From: Aeromonas caviae
Lineage (GTDB): Bacteria; Pseudomonadota; Gammaproteobacteria; Enterobacterales; Aeromonadaceae
Length of the DNA: 64,000 bases
Assembly (NCBI RefSeq): GCF_000819785.1
Contig: NZ_CDBK01000080.1
Location: forward strand, 59,701 to 123,700
Direction: 5' to 3'
The notes beneath the pieces are model-generated. The model saw only the letters and a list, made by a program, of their open reading frames with translations. It had not been told where the DNA came from and ran no database searches. Each line of letters begins with the position of its first letter. Position 1 is the first letter of the stretch. The translations under genes were made by a program, and so were the position numbers. Of this stretch, positions 26,646-36,332 are shown piece by piece.

Positions 26646-28007
26646 TCAGTCCGCAAACAGGCGCTCGGCATAGCGGGCGAGGCCCGAGGCCACCGAACCG
26701 AAGTCATCCCCCCCCTCCAGCGGTACCTTGGGCAGTTTCTGCTGGATGAAGGCCTTGATGAGGGGGGAGCGGGCACTGCCGCCGGTGACGAAGACCCGGT
26801 CAGGCTGCACGCCTGCCGCCCGGATCGCCTCGTCCATCAGCTCGCCAATCTTCTCCAGCAAGGGGGCGGAAGCACTGGCCAGCTGGGGGCGGGTGAGTGC
26901 CGCCTCCAGCCCTTTTTCCAGCTCGTTCAGGGTCTGGTGATTGTGCTCGTGGTCGGAGAGGGCGATCTTGCCCTGCTCGGCGCGCCACACCAGTTGATGG
27001 CTCAGCTTGTGAGCCCGCAGGCTGGCGAGGCGCGGGAGCTTGCTGCCTGGCTGGCTGTCGAGCTGGAGATCCTGCAACTGGCGGGCGGTATCCAGGCTGT
27101 AGAAACGGCTCTGGGCACTGACGTCATTGATGGCGGCGGCGTCCCAGAACAGGGGATGGGGCAGCGGCTTGCCGGTCTTGAGGGTCTCGTGCATGCCGAG
27201 CAGCGGCATCATGCCCTCCACGGTCAGGCGGATGTCGAAGTCGTTGCCCCCGATGCGCTGGCCGCTGTGACCGAGCAGATCGCCGCTGCGATCCAGCTGG
27301 TCACGGTGGCTCGGGCCCATGCGCAGTACGGAGCAGTCGGTGGTCCCGCCCCCGATGTCCACCACCAGCACAACCGCATCCTCGGTGAGGCGCGCTTCGA
27401 ACTCGAAGCCGGCGGCCACCGGCTCATAGAGGAACTCCACCCGCTCGAACCCGGCGAGGCGTGCCGCCTCCCTCAGGATGGCGATGGCCTGGCGGTTGCT
27501 CTCTTCCCCCGCCAGTCCCTGGAAGTTGACCGGTCGGCCGATCACCGCCTGGCGGATGGTGCTGCCCGTCTGCTGCTCCGCCTCCCGGCGCACGTGCAGC
27601 ATCATGGCGCAGACGATGTCCTCGAACAGGGCGATCTGGGGAGCCTTGAGGCCATAGGCCCCGAGAAAGGATTTGGGGGACTTGATGTAGTAGCCCTCGT
27701 CCGGCTCTTCCAGATAGCGCGCCAGCGCCGCACCGCCGAAGCTCAGCTCGTCGATGAGTCCCTCTTCGCGCATCTGGCGGCGCACCGCTTGTGCCCGGGT
27801 CACCACGGGACCGCGCAGCTTGAGGTATTCGCTCTGCTGGACGGGGGCCAGGCCTTCGGCCAGGAGGCCGGCGATGGCGTCCCGGTGGGGGGCGTGCAGG
27901 GTGGAGGGAAGGTAATGGGAACCGGAGAGGGTCAGCAGCCTGGGGCTGCCCTGTTCCATCACGGCGACGGCACAGTTGGAGGTACCGTAATCAAATCCGA
28001 TGAACAT
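26646..28007 (-). CDS. yegD: Hsp70 family chaperone-like protein YegD
   Basis: The 453-residue protein begins MFIGFDYGTSNCAVAVMEQG, with the actin/Hsp70 phosphate-1 loop. It continues with VLVVDIGGGTTDCSVLRMG (phosphate 2) and VFVTGGSARSPLIKAFI (adenosine motif). It is close to E. coli YegD over its length (KSPKSFLGAYGL, QAVIGRPVNFQGL). It lacks the canonical Hsp70 substrate-binding domain. The biological client is not established. The start at 28007 matches the family; the frame extends to 28028 without support. Confidence 0.93.
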   Translation of the reverse strand: MFIGFDYGTSNCAVAVMEQGSPRLLTLSGSHYLPSTLHAPHRDAIAGLLAEGLAPVQQSEYLKLRGPVVTRAQAVRRQMREEGLIDELSFGGAALARYLEEPDEGYYIKSPKSFLGAYGLKAPQIALFEDIVCAMMLHVRREAEQQTGSTIRQAVIGRPVNFQGLAGEESNRQAIAILREAARLAGFERVEFLYEPVAAGFEFEARLTEDAVVLVVDIGGGTTDCSVLRMGPSHRDQLDRSGDLLGHSGQRIGGNDFDIRLTVEGMMPLLGMHETLKTGKPLPHPLFWDAAAINDVSAQSRFYSLDTARQLQDLQLDSQPGSKLPRLASLRAHKLSHQLVWRAEQGKIALSDHEHNHQTLNELEKGLEAALTRPQLASASAPLLEKIGELMDEAIRAAGVQPDRVFVTGGSARSPLIKAFIQQKLPKVPLEGGDDFGSVASGLARYAERLFAD

Positions 28008-28111
28008 GCTGGCCAGACTCCTGTACAAAAAAGGGCTGGTAGCCTACCCGATGCCGCCGGGTCTCACAACCCGGCGGCGGGATCAATGGCGTGGCGACAA
28101 CGCCTCAGGGA

Positions 28112-29101
28112 TCACTCCACTTCGTTGTCAGAGCGGCCCTGGCTCTCGATGGCCTGGATGTTGCTGAGGGTGGTGTCGGCGATGGCGTGCAGCGCCTCCC
28201 GGGTCAGGAAGGCCTGGTGACCGGTGAACAGCACGTTGTGGCAGGCAGACAGGCGGCGGAAGACGTCGTCGGTGATCACCTCGTTGGACTTGTCCTCGAA
28301 GAAGAGGTCTTCCTCCTCCTCGTAGACGTCCAGCCCCAGGGCGCCGATGCGGGCAGTCTTGAGGGCCTCGATGGCGGCGTTGGAGTCGAGCAGGCCGCCC
28401 CGGCTGGTGTTGATGATCATCACCCCGTCCTTCATCTTGGCGAAGGCCTCCTTGTTCAGCAGGTGATAGTTCTCCTTGAACAGGGGGCAGTGCAGGCTGA
28501 TGACATCGGACTGACGGAACAGAGTATCGAGATCCACGTACTCGGCGCCCAGATCGATGGCCGCCTGGTTCGGATAGGGATCGCTCACCAGCAGGCGCAT
28601 GCCGAACCCCTTGAGGATGCGCAAGGTGGCGATGCCGATCTTGCCGGTGCCTATGATGCCGGCGGTGCGGCCATGCATGTTGAAGCCGACCAGCCCCTCC
28701 AGGGAGAAGTTGGCCTCCCGGGTGCGCTGATACGCCTTATGGATGCGGCGGTTGAGGGTCATCATCAGGCCCACCGCATGTTCGGCAACAGCCTCGGGGG
28801 AGTAGGCAGGCACCCGCACCACCTTGAGTCCCAGCTCCTTGGCGGCGGCCAGATCCACGTTGTTGTAACCGGCGCAGCGCAGGGCGATGACCCTGGTGCC
28901 GTACTGCGCCAGCTCGGTCAGCACTTCGCGGTCGGCATCATCGTTGACGAACAGGCAGACCACGGGGAAGCCGTGGGCGAGACGGGCCGTCTTGGCCTCC
29001 AGCCGCACGTCGAAGAACTCCAGATCGAAACCGTACTGGGCGTTGGCCTGGTGGAAATGTTCCTTGTCGTAGCTCTTGGTACTGAAAACGGCGACTCTCA
29101 T
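28112..29101 (-). CDS. ldhA: Fermentative D-lactate dehydrogenase
   Basis: The 329-residue NAD-dependent enzyme reduces pyruvate to D-lactate. The Rossmann motif AGIIGTGKIGIATLRIL is near residue 150. Catalytic residues are the arginine in INTSRGGLLD, the glutamate in ALGLDVYEEEEDLFFED and the histidine in NVLFTGHQAFLTREAL. Its start MRVAVFSTKSYDKEHF matches E. coli LdhA. GGAGAG precedes the ATG. A 10-bp GC-rich hairpin (28053-28078) lies 34-59 bp beyond the stop, without a T run. Confidence 0.96.
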   Translation of the reverse strand: MRVAVFSTKSYDKEHFHQANAQYGFDLEFFDVRLEAKTARLAHGFPVVCLFVNDDADREVLTELAQYGTRVIALRCAGYNNVDLAAAKELGLKVVRVPAYSPEAVAEHAVGLMMTLNRRIHKAYQRTREANFSLEGLVGFNMHGRTAGIIGTGKIGIATLRILKGFGMRLLVSDPYPNQAAIDLGAEYVDLDTLFRQSDVISLHCPLFKENYHLLNKEAFAKMKDGVMIINTSRGGLLDSNAAIEALKTARIGALGLDVYEEEEDLFFEDKSNEVITDDVFRRLSACHNVLFTGHQAFLTREALHAIADTTLSNIQAIESQGRSDNEVE

Positions 29102-29178
29102 GGTGCGCTCTCCGTAGATAATGATGTGGTTAAATTACAACAAATAGTGACCGTCATCACGGGATAAGTGGTGCTGTT

Positions 29179-29658
29179 TCAACCCCAGGGCATGATGGGG
29201 ACGGCACTCACTGCACTCTTGTACGAACCATCCACCAACTTGGTGCTGTAAGTCAGATAGACAAGGGCATTGCGCTTCTCGTCGTAAAAACGCACCACCT
29301 TCTGCTCCTTGAACACCAGCGAGGTGCTGACATCGAACACCTCTTCCCCCGCCTTCAGCTTGGCGGGCAGGGTGATGGGGCCGATCTGGTGGCAGGAGAG
29401 GGAGGCGTGGGAGGGATCTTCCGCCAGCCCGAGTCCGCCCTTGACGCCGCCGGTCTTGGGGCGGGCCAGATAGCAGGCGACACCGGCGATTTTCGGGTCG
29501 TCGAACGCCTCCACCAGGATCTTGTGGTTTGGGCCGAGCAGCTTGAAAGCGGTGCTCACCTCGCCGACGGGATCGGCCTTGTCGGCCAGCACCGGGCCGG
29601 CCATCAGTGCCCCCAGCAGCAGGGGCAGGGTGCGAGCAAGGGTCTGAAGATGTCTCAT
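29179..29658 (-). CDS. creA: CreA family periplasmic protein
   Basis: The 159-residue protein has a signal peptide (cleaved after AGPVLA, near residue 25) and the conserved CreA/DUF1240-type body: [40 protein letters not shown] and LSCHQIGPI. Its molecular function is unknown. It lies 20 bp downstream of the Mpo1-like gene on the same strand, so the two may be cotranscribed; no creBCD genes are nearby. Confidence 0.9.
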   Translation of the reverse strand: MRHLQTLARTLPLLLGALMAGPVLADKADPVGEVSTAFKLLGPNHKILVEAFDDPKIAGVACYLARPKTGGVKGGLGLAEDPSHASLSCHQIGPITLPAKLKAGEEVFDVSTSLVFKEQKVVRFYDEKRNALVYLTYSTKLVDGSYKSAVSAVPIMPWG

Positions 29659-29679
29659 GGTCTCTCCTGTTGGCCTCCC

Positions 29680-30126
29680 TCAGAAAGGGATGCCCAAACG
29701 ACGATAGAGGCTGGCCAGCACCCAGGCGGGGCCTACCAGCAGAAATTGCAGGTCGGTGAGAAAGGAGGGGCGTTTCCCCTCGATATGGTGACCGACGAAC
29801 TGGGCTATCCAGAACAGCACGAACCCGATAAGGGCAGGCCACAGCAGCGGCCCCTGCCAGACGTGGCAGAAGGCCAGTCCCAGGGCGGTCAGGGCTGTCA
29901 TCCCCGTAAAGATCGTCAACGACAGCCGCAGGTAGAAGACCAGCACCGGGATGGCCACCAGCCCCGCCCAGTTGAAGGACGCTGGCAGGGGACCGGCGGG
30001 CAGGCACCAGAGCAGTGCCAGGATGCAGAGGTAGATGCCTGGCACCGCCACCTTGTGGATGGCCACATTGACGGGGTGTTGATGGCTCTGGCCGTAGTCG
30101 CGAAACCAGTCATCCAGTCGTTTCAT
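29680..30126 (-). CDS. Mpo1-like / DUF962 membrane protein
   Basis: The 148-residue protein begins MKRLDDWFRDYGQSHQHPVN and has three to four hydrophobic helices. The conserved DUF962 elements are NVAIHKVAVPGIYL near residue 20 and FVGHHIEGKRPSFLTDLQFL near residue 110, both containing family histidines. The yeast homologue Mpo1 is an Fe-dependent dioxygenase of 2-hydroxy fatty acid alpha-oxidation; activity in bacteria is not established. Confidence 0.85.
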   Translation of the reverse strand: MKRLDDWFRDYGQSHQHPVNVAIHKVAVPGIYLCILALLWCLPAGPLPASFNWAGLVAIPVLVFYLRLSLTIFTGMTALTALGLAFCHVWQGPLLWPALIGFVLFWIAQFVGHHIEGKRPSFLTDLQFLLVGPAWVLASLYRRLGIPF

Positions 30127-30222
30127 GGCACCTCCCTGGTGCGCGTATTGAGGCCGGGCGACCTCGCGTTCCTGTGCGTCTGCGGCGGGCTGCGCCCACC
30201 GGATGGGGTGACCCGCGGCTGA

Positions 30223-30317
30223 TCACGCTCCCGGCGGTGGATATTCCCAATGCCGGGATACCGTGTCCGTTCACGCTCGCAGCGGTGGATATTCTCAACG
30301 CCGGATATCGTGTCCGT
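30223..30317 (-). repeat. Two further tandem copies of the 3' end of the solute-binding gene
   Basis: The segment around GGTGGATATTC, which encodes the end of the upstream gene (WEYPPSQE-stop), recurs at periods of 47 and 48 bp. The copies read EYPPLRA-stop (stop at 30271) and WEYPPPGA-stop (stop at 30223). The shared downstream flank GTGTCCGTT is part of the unit. The gap between the solute-binding gene and the Mpo1-like gene is largely made of these copies. Confidence 0.85.
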
Positions 30318-31178
30318 TTACTCCTGCGACGGTGGATATTCCCAATATTGGGCCGGAATGCTTTTGAGCAAGGGGGTCATGTCGGGATTGGGCAGGGCGA
30401 TGGTGACTCTCTGCTCCAGATTCGCGCTGGCCAGGGCCTCGCGGATCTTGGGGTTCTCCCGAAAGAACGCCATGAAGCTGCCGTCGGCATAGGCACGCTC
30501 GAGGCCGGTCTGGATCGCCTTGGCCAGCTTCGGCGACTCCGGGCTGACGAAGAAGAACTCGGCGAAGGGGTAGCGGATCAGCAGGTGCTGATCGATCACC
30601 AGGTTGGGATATTGTGCCGCCAGCTCGCTGCGTTCGGCGAAGATTTCCACCAGACCACGGGGGAAGAAGTCCAGCTTGTCGCCGTCATTCATCAGGCGAA
30701 ACAGGTTGCTGTAGCGCCCGGCATAGGTGGGAATGCCTGCCAGTTCCAGGATCTTGTTGTCGGCCCAGCCCACCCCCTGTGCGGCTTTCAGCTTCTTGAG
30801 GTCTGCCAGGGTGTTGATCTGGTTGAACCGCTCCTGGGCATCGGCGTGGATGAAGGAGAGGCGCAGCCCTTCCAGGCCACGAAACAGCGGGATTGGCACT
30901 GCGGTGAGGGAGGATTCCAGCGCGCTGGAGGTACCCATCCAGAACACATTGATGACCTTGCCCTTGGCAAGCGCCTGCTGGAGGCTGTACTGGTTGAGAT
31001 TGAGGTCGACCCGCTCCAGCTTGTAGGGCTGCCCGGCGTGGTTGAGCGCCAGTTCCAGCAGCTTGAGCTGGTATTCGTTGTCGAGATCGTTGATCGGTCG
31101 GCTGGGGACCTTGACGGTGAGCGTCTGTGCTTGTGCCAGCAATGGCAGGCACAAGCACAGCCTGATGAGCCATTTCAC
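30318..31178 (-). CDS. Periplasmic solute-binding protein (SBP_bac_3-like), ligand unknown
   Basis: The 286-residue protein begins with a signal peptide (MKWLIRLCLCLPLLAQA, cleaved near residue 17) and has the size and alternating pattern of amino-acid-type extracellular solute-binding domains (YQLKLLELALNHAGQPYKLE, DLKKLKAAQGVGWADNKILE, FAEFFFVSPESPKLAKAIQ). No permease or ATPase gene is adjacent, so it may be an orphan binding protein or a sensor-like protein. The ligand cannot be deduced. The last codons are present in three tandem copies. Confidence 0.8.
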   Translation of the reverse strand: MKWLIRLCLCLPLLAQAQTLTVKVPSRPINDLDNEYQLKLLELALNHAGQPYKLERVDLNLNQYSLQQALAKGKVINVFWMGTSSALESSLTAVPIPLFRGLEGLRLSFIHADAQERFNQINTLADLKKLKAAQGVGWADNKILELAGIPTYAGRYSNLFRLMNDGDKLDFFPRGLVEIFAERSELAAQYPNLVIDQHLLIRYPFAEFFFVSPESPKLAKAIQTGLERAYADGSFMAFFRENPKIREALASANLEQRVTIALPNPDMTPLLKSIPAQYWEYPPSQE

Positions 31179-31334
31179 GCTTTGATCTCCTGTAGGATCC
31201 GGGACTTGCCCGGAGTCTAACAGAAGTTGTCACGCTCTTGCTGTGAAAGGGGCCGGGGATCACCCGGCCGCGTCATCTTCGGGCATGGCTTGCCCTGTGC
31301 CCGGCTCGTACCGATGCCGGGCTTGTTCGCCGCA

Positions 31335-31721
31335 TCAGGCGACGCGACGGAACACGTGAGTGTCGTTGAATTCCTTGGTGCTCTGGCATTCAACACAGAA
31401 GCGGGACTCGGGACGGGCCTGCAGCCGCTTGAGAGAGATCTCGTCGCCACAGGATTCGCAATAGCCAAAATCCCCTTCATTGATCCGCTTCAACGCCCCT
31501 TTCAGCTTGCGCAGGTGCAACTTGTCGTGCTCGATGCGGTTCAGCTCCAGGCGACGGGCCTCCTCGACACTGGCACGGTCAATTTCATCCGCCATCTCGT
31601 TGGTATCGGTGGCGATAGCCTGGCTGGCCTGGGAGTTGAGACGTTCTTCGAGCTCAAGGATTTGTCGCTCGATCTGGCCTTTGTAGAAGGTCAGTTGGTC
31701 TTCTGTCATGAAATCACACAT
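31335..31721 (-). CDS. DksA/TraR family zinc-finger protein, short DksA paralogue
   Basis: The 128-residue protein has a coiled coil (about residues 10-85), the acidic tip DEIDRASVEEARRLELN that corresponds to DPVDRA in E. coli DksA, and a C4 zinc finger (CESC ... CVEC) near residues 91-115. It lacks the ~30-residue N-terminal extension of housekeeping DksA. Retention of the D-x2-D-R-A tip suggests it can enter the RNA polymerase secondary channel. The true DksA is presumably elsewhere. The ribosome-binding site is weak; a start four codons downstream (31709) is possible. Confidence 0.85.
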   Translation of the reverse strand: MCDFMTEDQLTFYKGQIERQILELEERLNSQASQAIATDTNEMADEIDRASVEEARRLELNRIEHDKLHLRKLKGALKRINEGDFGYCESCGDEISLKRLQARPESRFCVECQSTKEFNDTHVFRRVA

Positions 31722-31803
31722 ACGGTTTGCTACCAGTCAGTTTCCCAATGTTACCCATTGATGGGGGCTGTCTGTCGTCAGACCAAGCCCTTGTATCCCG
31801 TTT

Positions 31804-31862
31804 TGCACCAAATCCATGCAGGAGAGTGCAAATCAGGGCGGGCCTTGTACCAAAAAAATGCA
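31804..31862. promoter_or_regulatory. Two putative NtrC (NRI) enhancer sites
   Basis: TGCACCAAATCCATGCA (31804-31820) and TGTACCAAAAAAATGCA (31846-31862) each match 13 of 17 bases of the NtrC palindrome TGCACC-N4-TGGTGCA taken with AAAA as spacer. Their centres are 42 bp apart, four helical turns. They lie about 180 and 135 bp upstream of the predicted sigma-54 start. The remainder of the 462-bp gap between the DksA paralogue and the polyamine operon holds no convincing gene. Confidence 0.55.
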
Positions 31863-31961
31863 GACATGCAAAGGAAATTGGATAAGGAGTGTGCGCCCTT
31901 GCAAAGAAATGGGCCTTCTCCGACAGGGTCTGACTGAGTATCGAACGAGATCCCGCCGCCG

Positions 31962-31978
31962 TTGGCATCGAGCTTGCA
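31962..31978 (+). promoter_or_regulatory. Putative sigma-54 promoter of the polyamine operon
   Basis: TTGGCATCGAGCTTGCA has GG and GC exactly ten bases apart and matches TGGCAC-N5-TTGCA at all but one consensus base. The predicted transcript begins near 31989, giving a leader of about 195 nt before spuB. Confidence 0.55.
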
Positions 31979-32068
31979 GTGGGCTGATCGTGACACAAAG
32001 TGTTTAGTATTTGGTGCCGCGCTGGTCATTATACAGGCCGTTGTTTATAGTTTTTTAAACACCGCTGC

Positions 32069-32098
32069 TTGACAAAGGCCTTTATCACGGGCTTTTAT
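32069..32098 (+). promoter_or_regulatory. Possible additional sigma-70 promoter
   Basis: A perfect TTGACA (32069-32074) is followed after 17-18 bp by CTTTTAT, a moderate -10 element, 90 bp before spuB. Confidence 0.4.
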
Positions 32099-32123
32099 GG
32101 TGTGGTCGATTACATTTTCTTAA

Positions 32124-32152
32124 CAAGGGTGTTCCTTATATTAGACACCCTT
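32124..32152. promoter_or_regulatory. Perfect inverted repeat before spuB
   Basis: CAAGGGTGT and ACACCCTTG form perfect 9-bp arms with an 11-nt A/T-rich spacer. The element ends 31 bp before the chosen start. It could be an operator or a leader hairpin. Confidence 0.55.
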
Positions 32153-32183
32153 GACAATGGCAACCGTAAAGTCGGGGTTTAAC

Positions 32184-33515
32184 ATGGACAGTATCAAGGG
32201 CTGGATGGAGAGCAATCGCATCACGGAAGTGGAGTGCCTGTTTCCGGATTTCACCGGCAATGCCCGAGGCAAGATCATTCCAGCCAACAAGTTTCTGCGC
32301 GAGGGGGGCATGCGGCTGCCCGAGGTCATCTTCACCCAGACGGTGACCGGCGAGTACCCGGATGACGACAGCATGATAGACCCGCTGGAGCGGGACATGC
32401 AGCTCTATCCCGATCCCAACACCATTCGTTTCGTACCCTGGGCGCTGGAGCCCACCGCCCAGGTGATCCACGACTGCTTTGACGTCAACGGCAAGCTCAT
32501 CGACATCGCTCCCCGCTCCGTGCTGCGCCGGGTTCTGTCATTCTACGAGAAGCAGGGCTGGAAGCCGGTGGTGGCGCCGGAGCTGGAGTTCTACCTGGTG
32601 ACCCGCAACGAAGATCCCGACTATCCGCTGGTGCCGCCGGTGGGCCGCAACGGCCGCCCGGAAACGGCCCGCCAGTCGTTCAGCATCGATGCGGTGAACG
32701 AATTCGACCCCATCTTCGAGGACATGTACGACTACTGCGAGGCCCAGGAGCTTGAGGTGGACACCCTGATCCACGAATCCGGCGCAGCCCAGATGGAGAT
32801 CAACTTCCTGCACGGGGATGCCATCGATCTCGCCGACCAGGTGTTTCTGTTCAAGCGCACCATGCGCGAGGCCGCCCATCGCCACGGCATCTATGCCACT
32901 TTCATGGCCAAGCCCATGAGCAACGAACCGGGTTCCGCCATGCACATCCACCAGAGCCTGGAAGACATGGATGGCAACAACCTGTTTGGTACCAGCGAAG
33001 GGGGCAACTCCGATCTGTTCATGCATTTCATCGCCGGCCTGCAGAAATACACCCCGGCAGTGACCGCTCTGCTGGCGCCGAACGTCAACTCCTACCGCCG
33101 CCTCACCTTTGGCGAGAGTGCGCCGCGCAACGTGCAGTGGGGGGTGGAAAACCGCACCTGCGGCCTGCGGGTCCCCTTCTCCGAACCGAGCGCACGTCGG
33201 GTCGAGAACCGCTTCGCCGGGGCCGATGCCAATCCGTATCTGGCTCTGGCCGCCACCCTGGCCTGCGGCTACCTCGGCATGCTGGAGAAGCTCGAACCCA
33301 TGCAGGAGATGAAGGCGAGTGCCTATGACCTGCCCTACAGCCTGCCCCGCTCGCTGGAGGAATCGCTGAGCCACCTGGAGCAGTGTGAACCCATCAAGGA
33401 CATGCTGGGGGAGCGCTTCATCCGCGCCTTCGTGGCCGTCAAACGCAAGGAGTACGAGACATACTTCGGCGTGATCAGCCGCTGGGAACGGGAATTCCTG
33501 TTGCTGAACGTCTGA
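32184..33515 (+). CDS. spuB: Gamma-glutamylputrescine synthetase (SpuB/PuuA-type glutamine synthetase)
   Basis: The 443-residue glutamine-synthetase-fold enzyme closely follows Pseudomonas SpuB: ITEVECLFPDFTGNARGKI, VTGEYPDDDSMIDPLERDMQ, catalytic EMEINF-type segment AAQMEINFLHGDA, and ATFMAKPMSNEPGSAMHIHQ. The family ligates glutamate to putrescine as the first step of polyamine breakdown. I chose the ATG at 32184, preceded by GGGG at 6 nt; ATG 32157 (nine residues longer) and TTG 32151 have no ribosome-binding site. It heads the polyamine operon and sits behind the NtrC/sigma-54-type control region. Confidence 0.9.
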   Translation: MDSIKGWMESNRITEVECLFPDFTGNARGKIIPANKFLREGGMRLPEVIFTQTVTGEYPDDDSMIDPLERDMQLYPDPNTIRFVPWALEPTAQVIHDCFDVNGKLIDIAPRSVLRRVLSFYEKQGWKPVVAPELEFYLVTRNEDPDYPLVPPVGRNGRPETARQSFSIDAVNEFDPIFEDMYDYCEAQELEVDTLIHESGAAQMEINFLHGDAIDLADQVFLFKRTMREAAHRHGIYATFMAKPMSNEPGSAMHIHQSLEDMDGNNLFGTSEGGNSDLFMHFIAGLQKYTPAVTALLAPNVNSYRRLTFGESAPRNVQWGVENRTCGLRVPFSEPSARRVENRFAGADANPYLALAATLACGYLGMLEKLEPMQEMKASAYDLPYSLPRSLEESLSHLEQCEPIKDMLGERFIRAFVAVKRKEYETYFGVISRWEREFLLLNV

Positions 33516-33524
33516 TCTGTCCCC

Positions 33525-33546
33525 GGGGGAGGCGAGGCCTCTCCCC
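33525..33546. other. Hairpin in the spuB-spuC spacer
   Basis: GGGGGAGGC / GCCTCTCCCC (one bulge) begins 10 bp after spuB without a T run. The following ~260 bp before spuC contain no supported gene. The stem resembles that at 5365-5387. Confidence 0.5.
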
Positions 33547-33805
33547 GTCATATCGCAAGCAAGGGGCCGAAGGCCCGCCTGGCGGGGGCGCCCGCGACCC
33601 GGAAGGCACCGAGTAAAGGTGAGGACCACTCTCGCAATGGAGAGGGGGTCACCTGCAATCAACTGGCGACGATGTTCGCCCCATGGAAAGGCATCGAGCA
33701 GGCAAGAGAGTGCCAGCCCCGTGAATGGCAGTGACCGGGCAGGCCATCCGTGCCCTCATGAATGGCGACAAGATTCGCCGAATCGAAGGAACCGAGGAGC
33801 AAGCA

Positions 33806-35167
33806 ATGCAGCACACCACCCGTGAGTGGCAGCAACTGGAAGCCAGCCATCATCTGCATCCGTTTACCGATTTTCAGGCCCTGAACAAGAAGGGCAGTCG
33901 CATCATCACCAAGGCCGAAGGCGTCTATCTGGAAGACTCCGAAGGCAAGCGCATTCTGGACGGGATGGCGGGTCTGTGGTGCGTCAACATGGGCTACGGC
34001 CGTCAGGAGCTGGTGGATGCCGCCACTCGCCAGATGCAGCAGCTGCCCTACTACAACCTCTTCTTCCAGACCAGCCACCCCCCTGCTGCCGAGCTGGCCA
34101 CCCTGCTGGCCGAGATCACGCCTTCCCACCTCAACCACGTCTTCTTCACCGGTTCGGGTTCCGAGTGCAACGACACCGTGCTGCGCATGGTGCGCCACTA
34201 CTGGGCCAGCAAGGGACAACCTGACAAGCAGGTGATCATCAGCCGCCACAATGCCTATCACGGCTCCACCGTGGCGGGGGCCAGTCTGGGGGGCATGAAG
34301 GGGATGCACGCCCAGGGCGGCTTGCCCATTCCGGGCATAGTCCACATCGACCAGCCCTATCACTTCGGTGAGGGAGAGGGCATGAGCGCCCACGAGTTCG
34401 GTCTGGCCCGTGCCCGCCAGCTGGAAGAGAAGATCCTGGCACTGGGGGTGGACAAGGTGGCCGCCTTCATCGGCGAGCCTATCCAGGGTGCGGGGGGGGT
34501 CATCATTCCACCCGAGAGCTACTGGCCCGAGATCCAGCGCATCTGCGACCAGTACGGCATCCTGCTCATCGCCGACGAGGTGATCTGCGGCTTTGGCCGC
34601 ACCGGCCACTGGTTTGCCAGTGAAGGTTTTGGCATCAAACCGGACCTCATGTGCCTGGCCAAGGGCATCACTTCGGGCTATCTGCCGATGGGCGCCGTGA
34701 TGGTGGGGGACAGGGTCGCCAGGGTGCTGGTGGAAGAGGGGGGGGAGTTCAACCATGGCTTCACCTATTCCGGTCATCCGGTCGCCTGCGCCGTGGCCAT
34801 TGCCAACATCCAGCTTATGCAAAGGGAGAGCATAGTTAAGCGAGTTCATGATAGTATCGGCCCCTATTTGCAGCGCCGCTGGGCTGAGCTGGCGGACCAT
34901 CCGCTGGTGGGGGAAACCCGTGGAAAAGGCCTGGTCGCCGCGCTGGAAATAGTGCAGGACAAGCAGACGAAACGTCGCTTCCCGGCCGAGCTCCATGCCG
35001 GGATGACCTGTCGGGAGTTCTGTTTTAACAATGGCTTGGTGATGAGGGCTGTCGGCGATACCATGATCATATCGCCCCCCTTGGTGATCACCGAGGAACA
35101 GGTGGATGAATTGGTCAAACTGGCCAGGCTCAGTCTGGACCTGACGGCTGCAAAGCTGCGGGAATAG
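33806..35167 (+). CDS. spuC: Putrescine-pyruvate aminotransferase (SpuC-like, class III)
   Basis: The 453-residue PLP enzyme begins MQHTTREWQQLEASHHLHPF. It shows the class III signatures FFTGSGSECNDTVLRMVRHY, the PLP aspartate in LLIADEVICGFGRTG and the lysine in LMCLAKGITSGYLPMGAVMV near residue 290. SpuC-type enzymes transfer the putrescine amino group to pyruvate. GAGGAG lies 6 nt before the ATG; the frame opens further upstream at 33725, which is not supported. The 290-bp spacer after spuB suggests either an extra promoter or a processed mRNA. The last 400 bases use more A/T-ending codons than the rest. Confidence 0.92.
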   Translation: MQHTTREWQQLEASHHLHPFTDFQALNKKGSRIITKAEGVYLEDSEGKRILDGMAGLWCVNMGYGRQELVDAATRQMQQLPYYNLFFQTSHPPAAELATLLAEITPSHLNHVFFTGSGSECNDTVLRMVRHYWASKGQPDKQVIISRHNAYHGSTVAGASLGGMKGMHAQGGLPIPGIVHIDQPYHFGEGEGMSAHEFGLARARQLEEKILALGVDKVAAFIGEPIQGAGGVIIPPESYWPEIQRICDQYGILLIADEVICGFGRTGHWFASEGFGIKPDLMCLAKGITSGYLPMGAVMVGDRVARVLVEEGGEFNHGFTYSGHPVACAVAIANIQLMQRESIVKRVHDSIGPYLQRRWAELADHPLVGETRGKGLVAALEIVQDKQTKRRFPAELHAGMTCREFCFNNGLVMRAVGDTMIISPPLVITEEQVDELVKLARLSLDLTAAKLRE

Positions 35168-35209
35168 GCGGGAACCGGGCAGGTTGGCTTACGCATACAA
35201 TTTGCTTAG

Positions 35210-36319
<1,110 letters not shown>

Positions 36320-36332
36320 GAGTGACGAGTAC

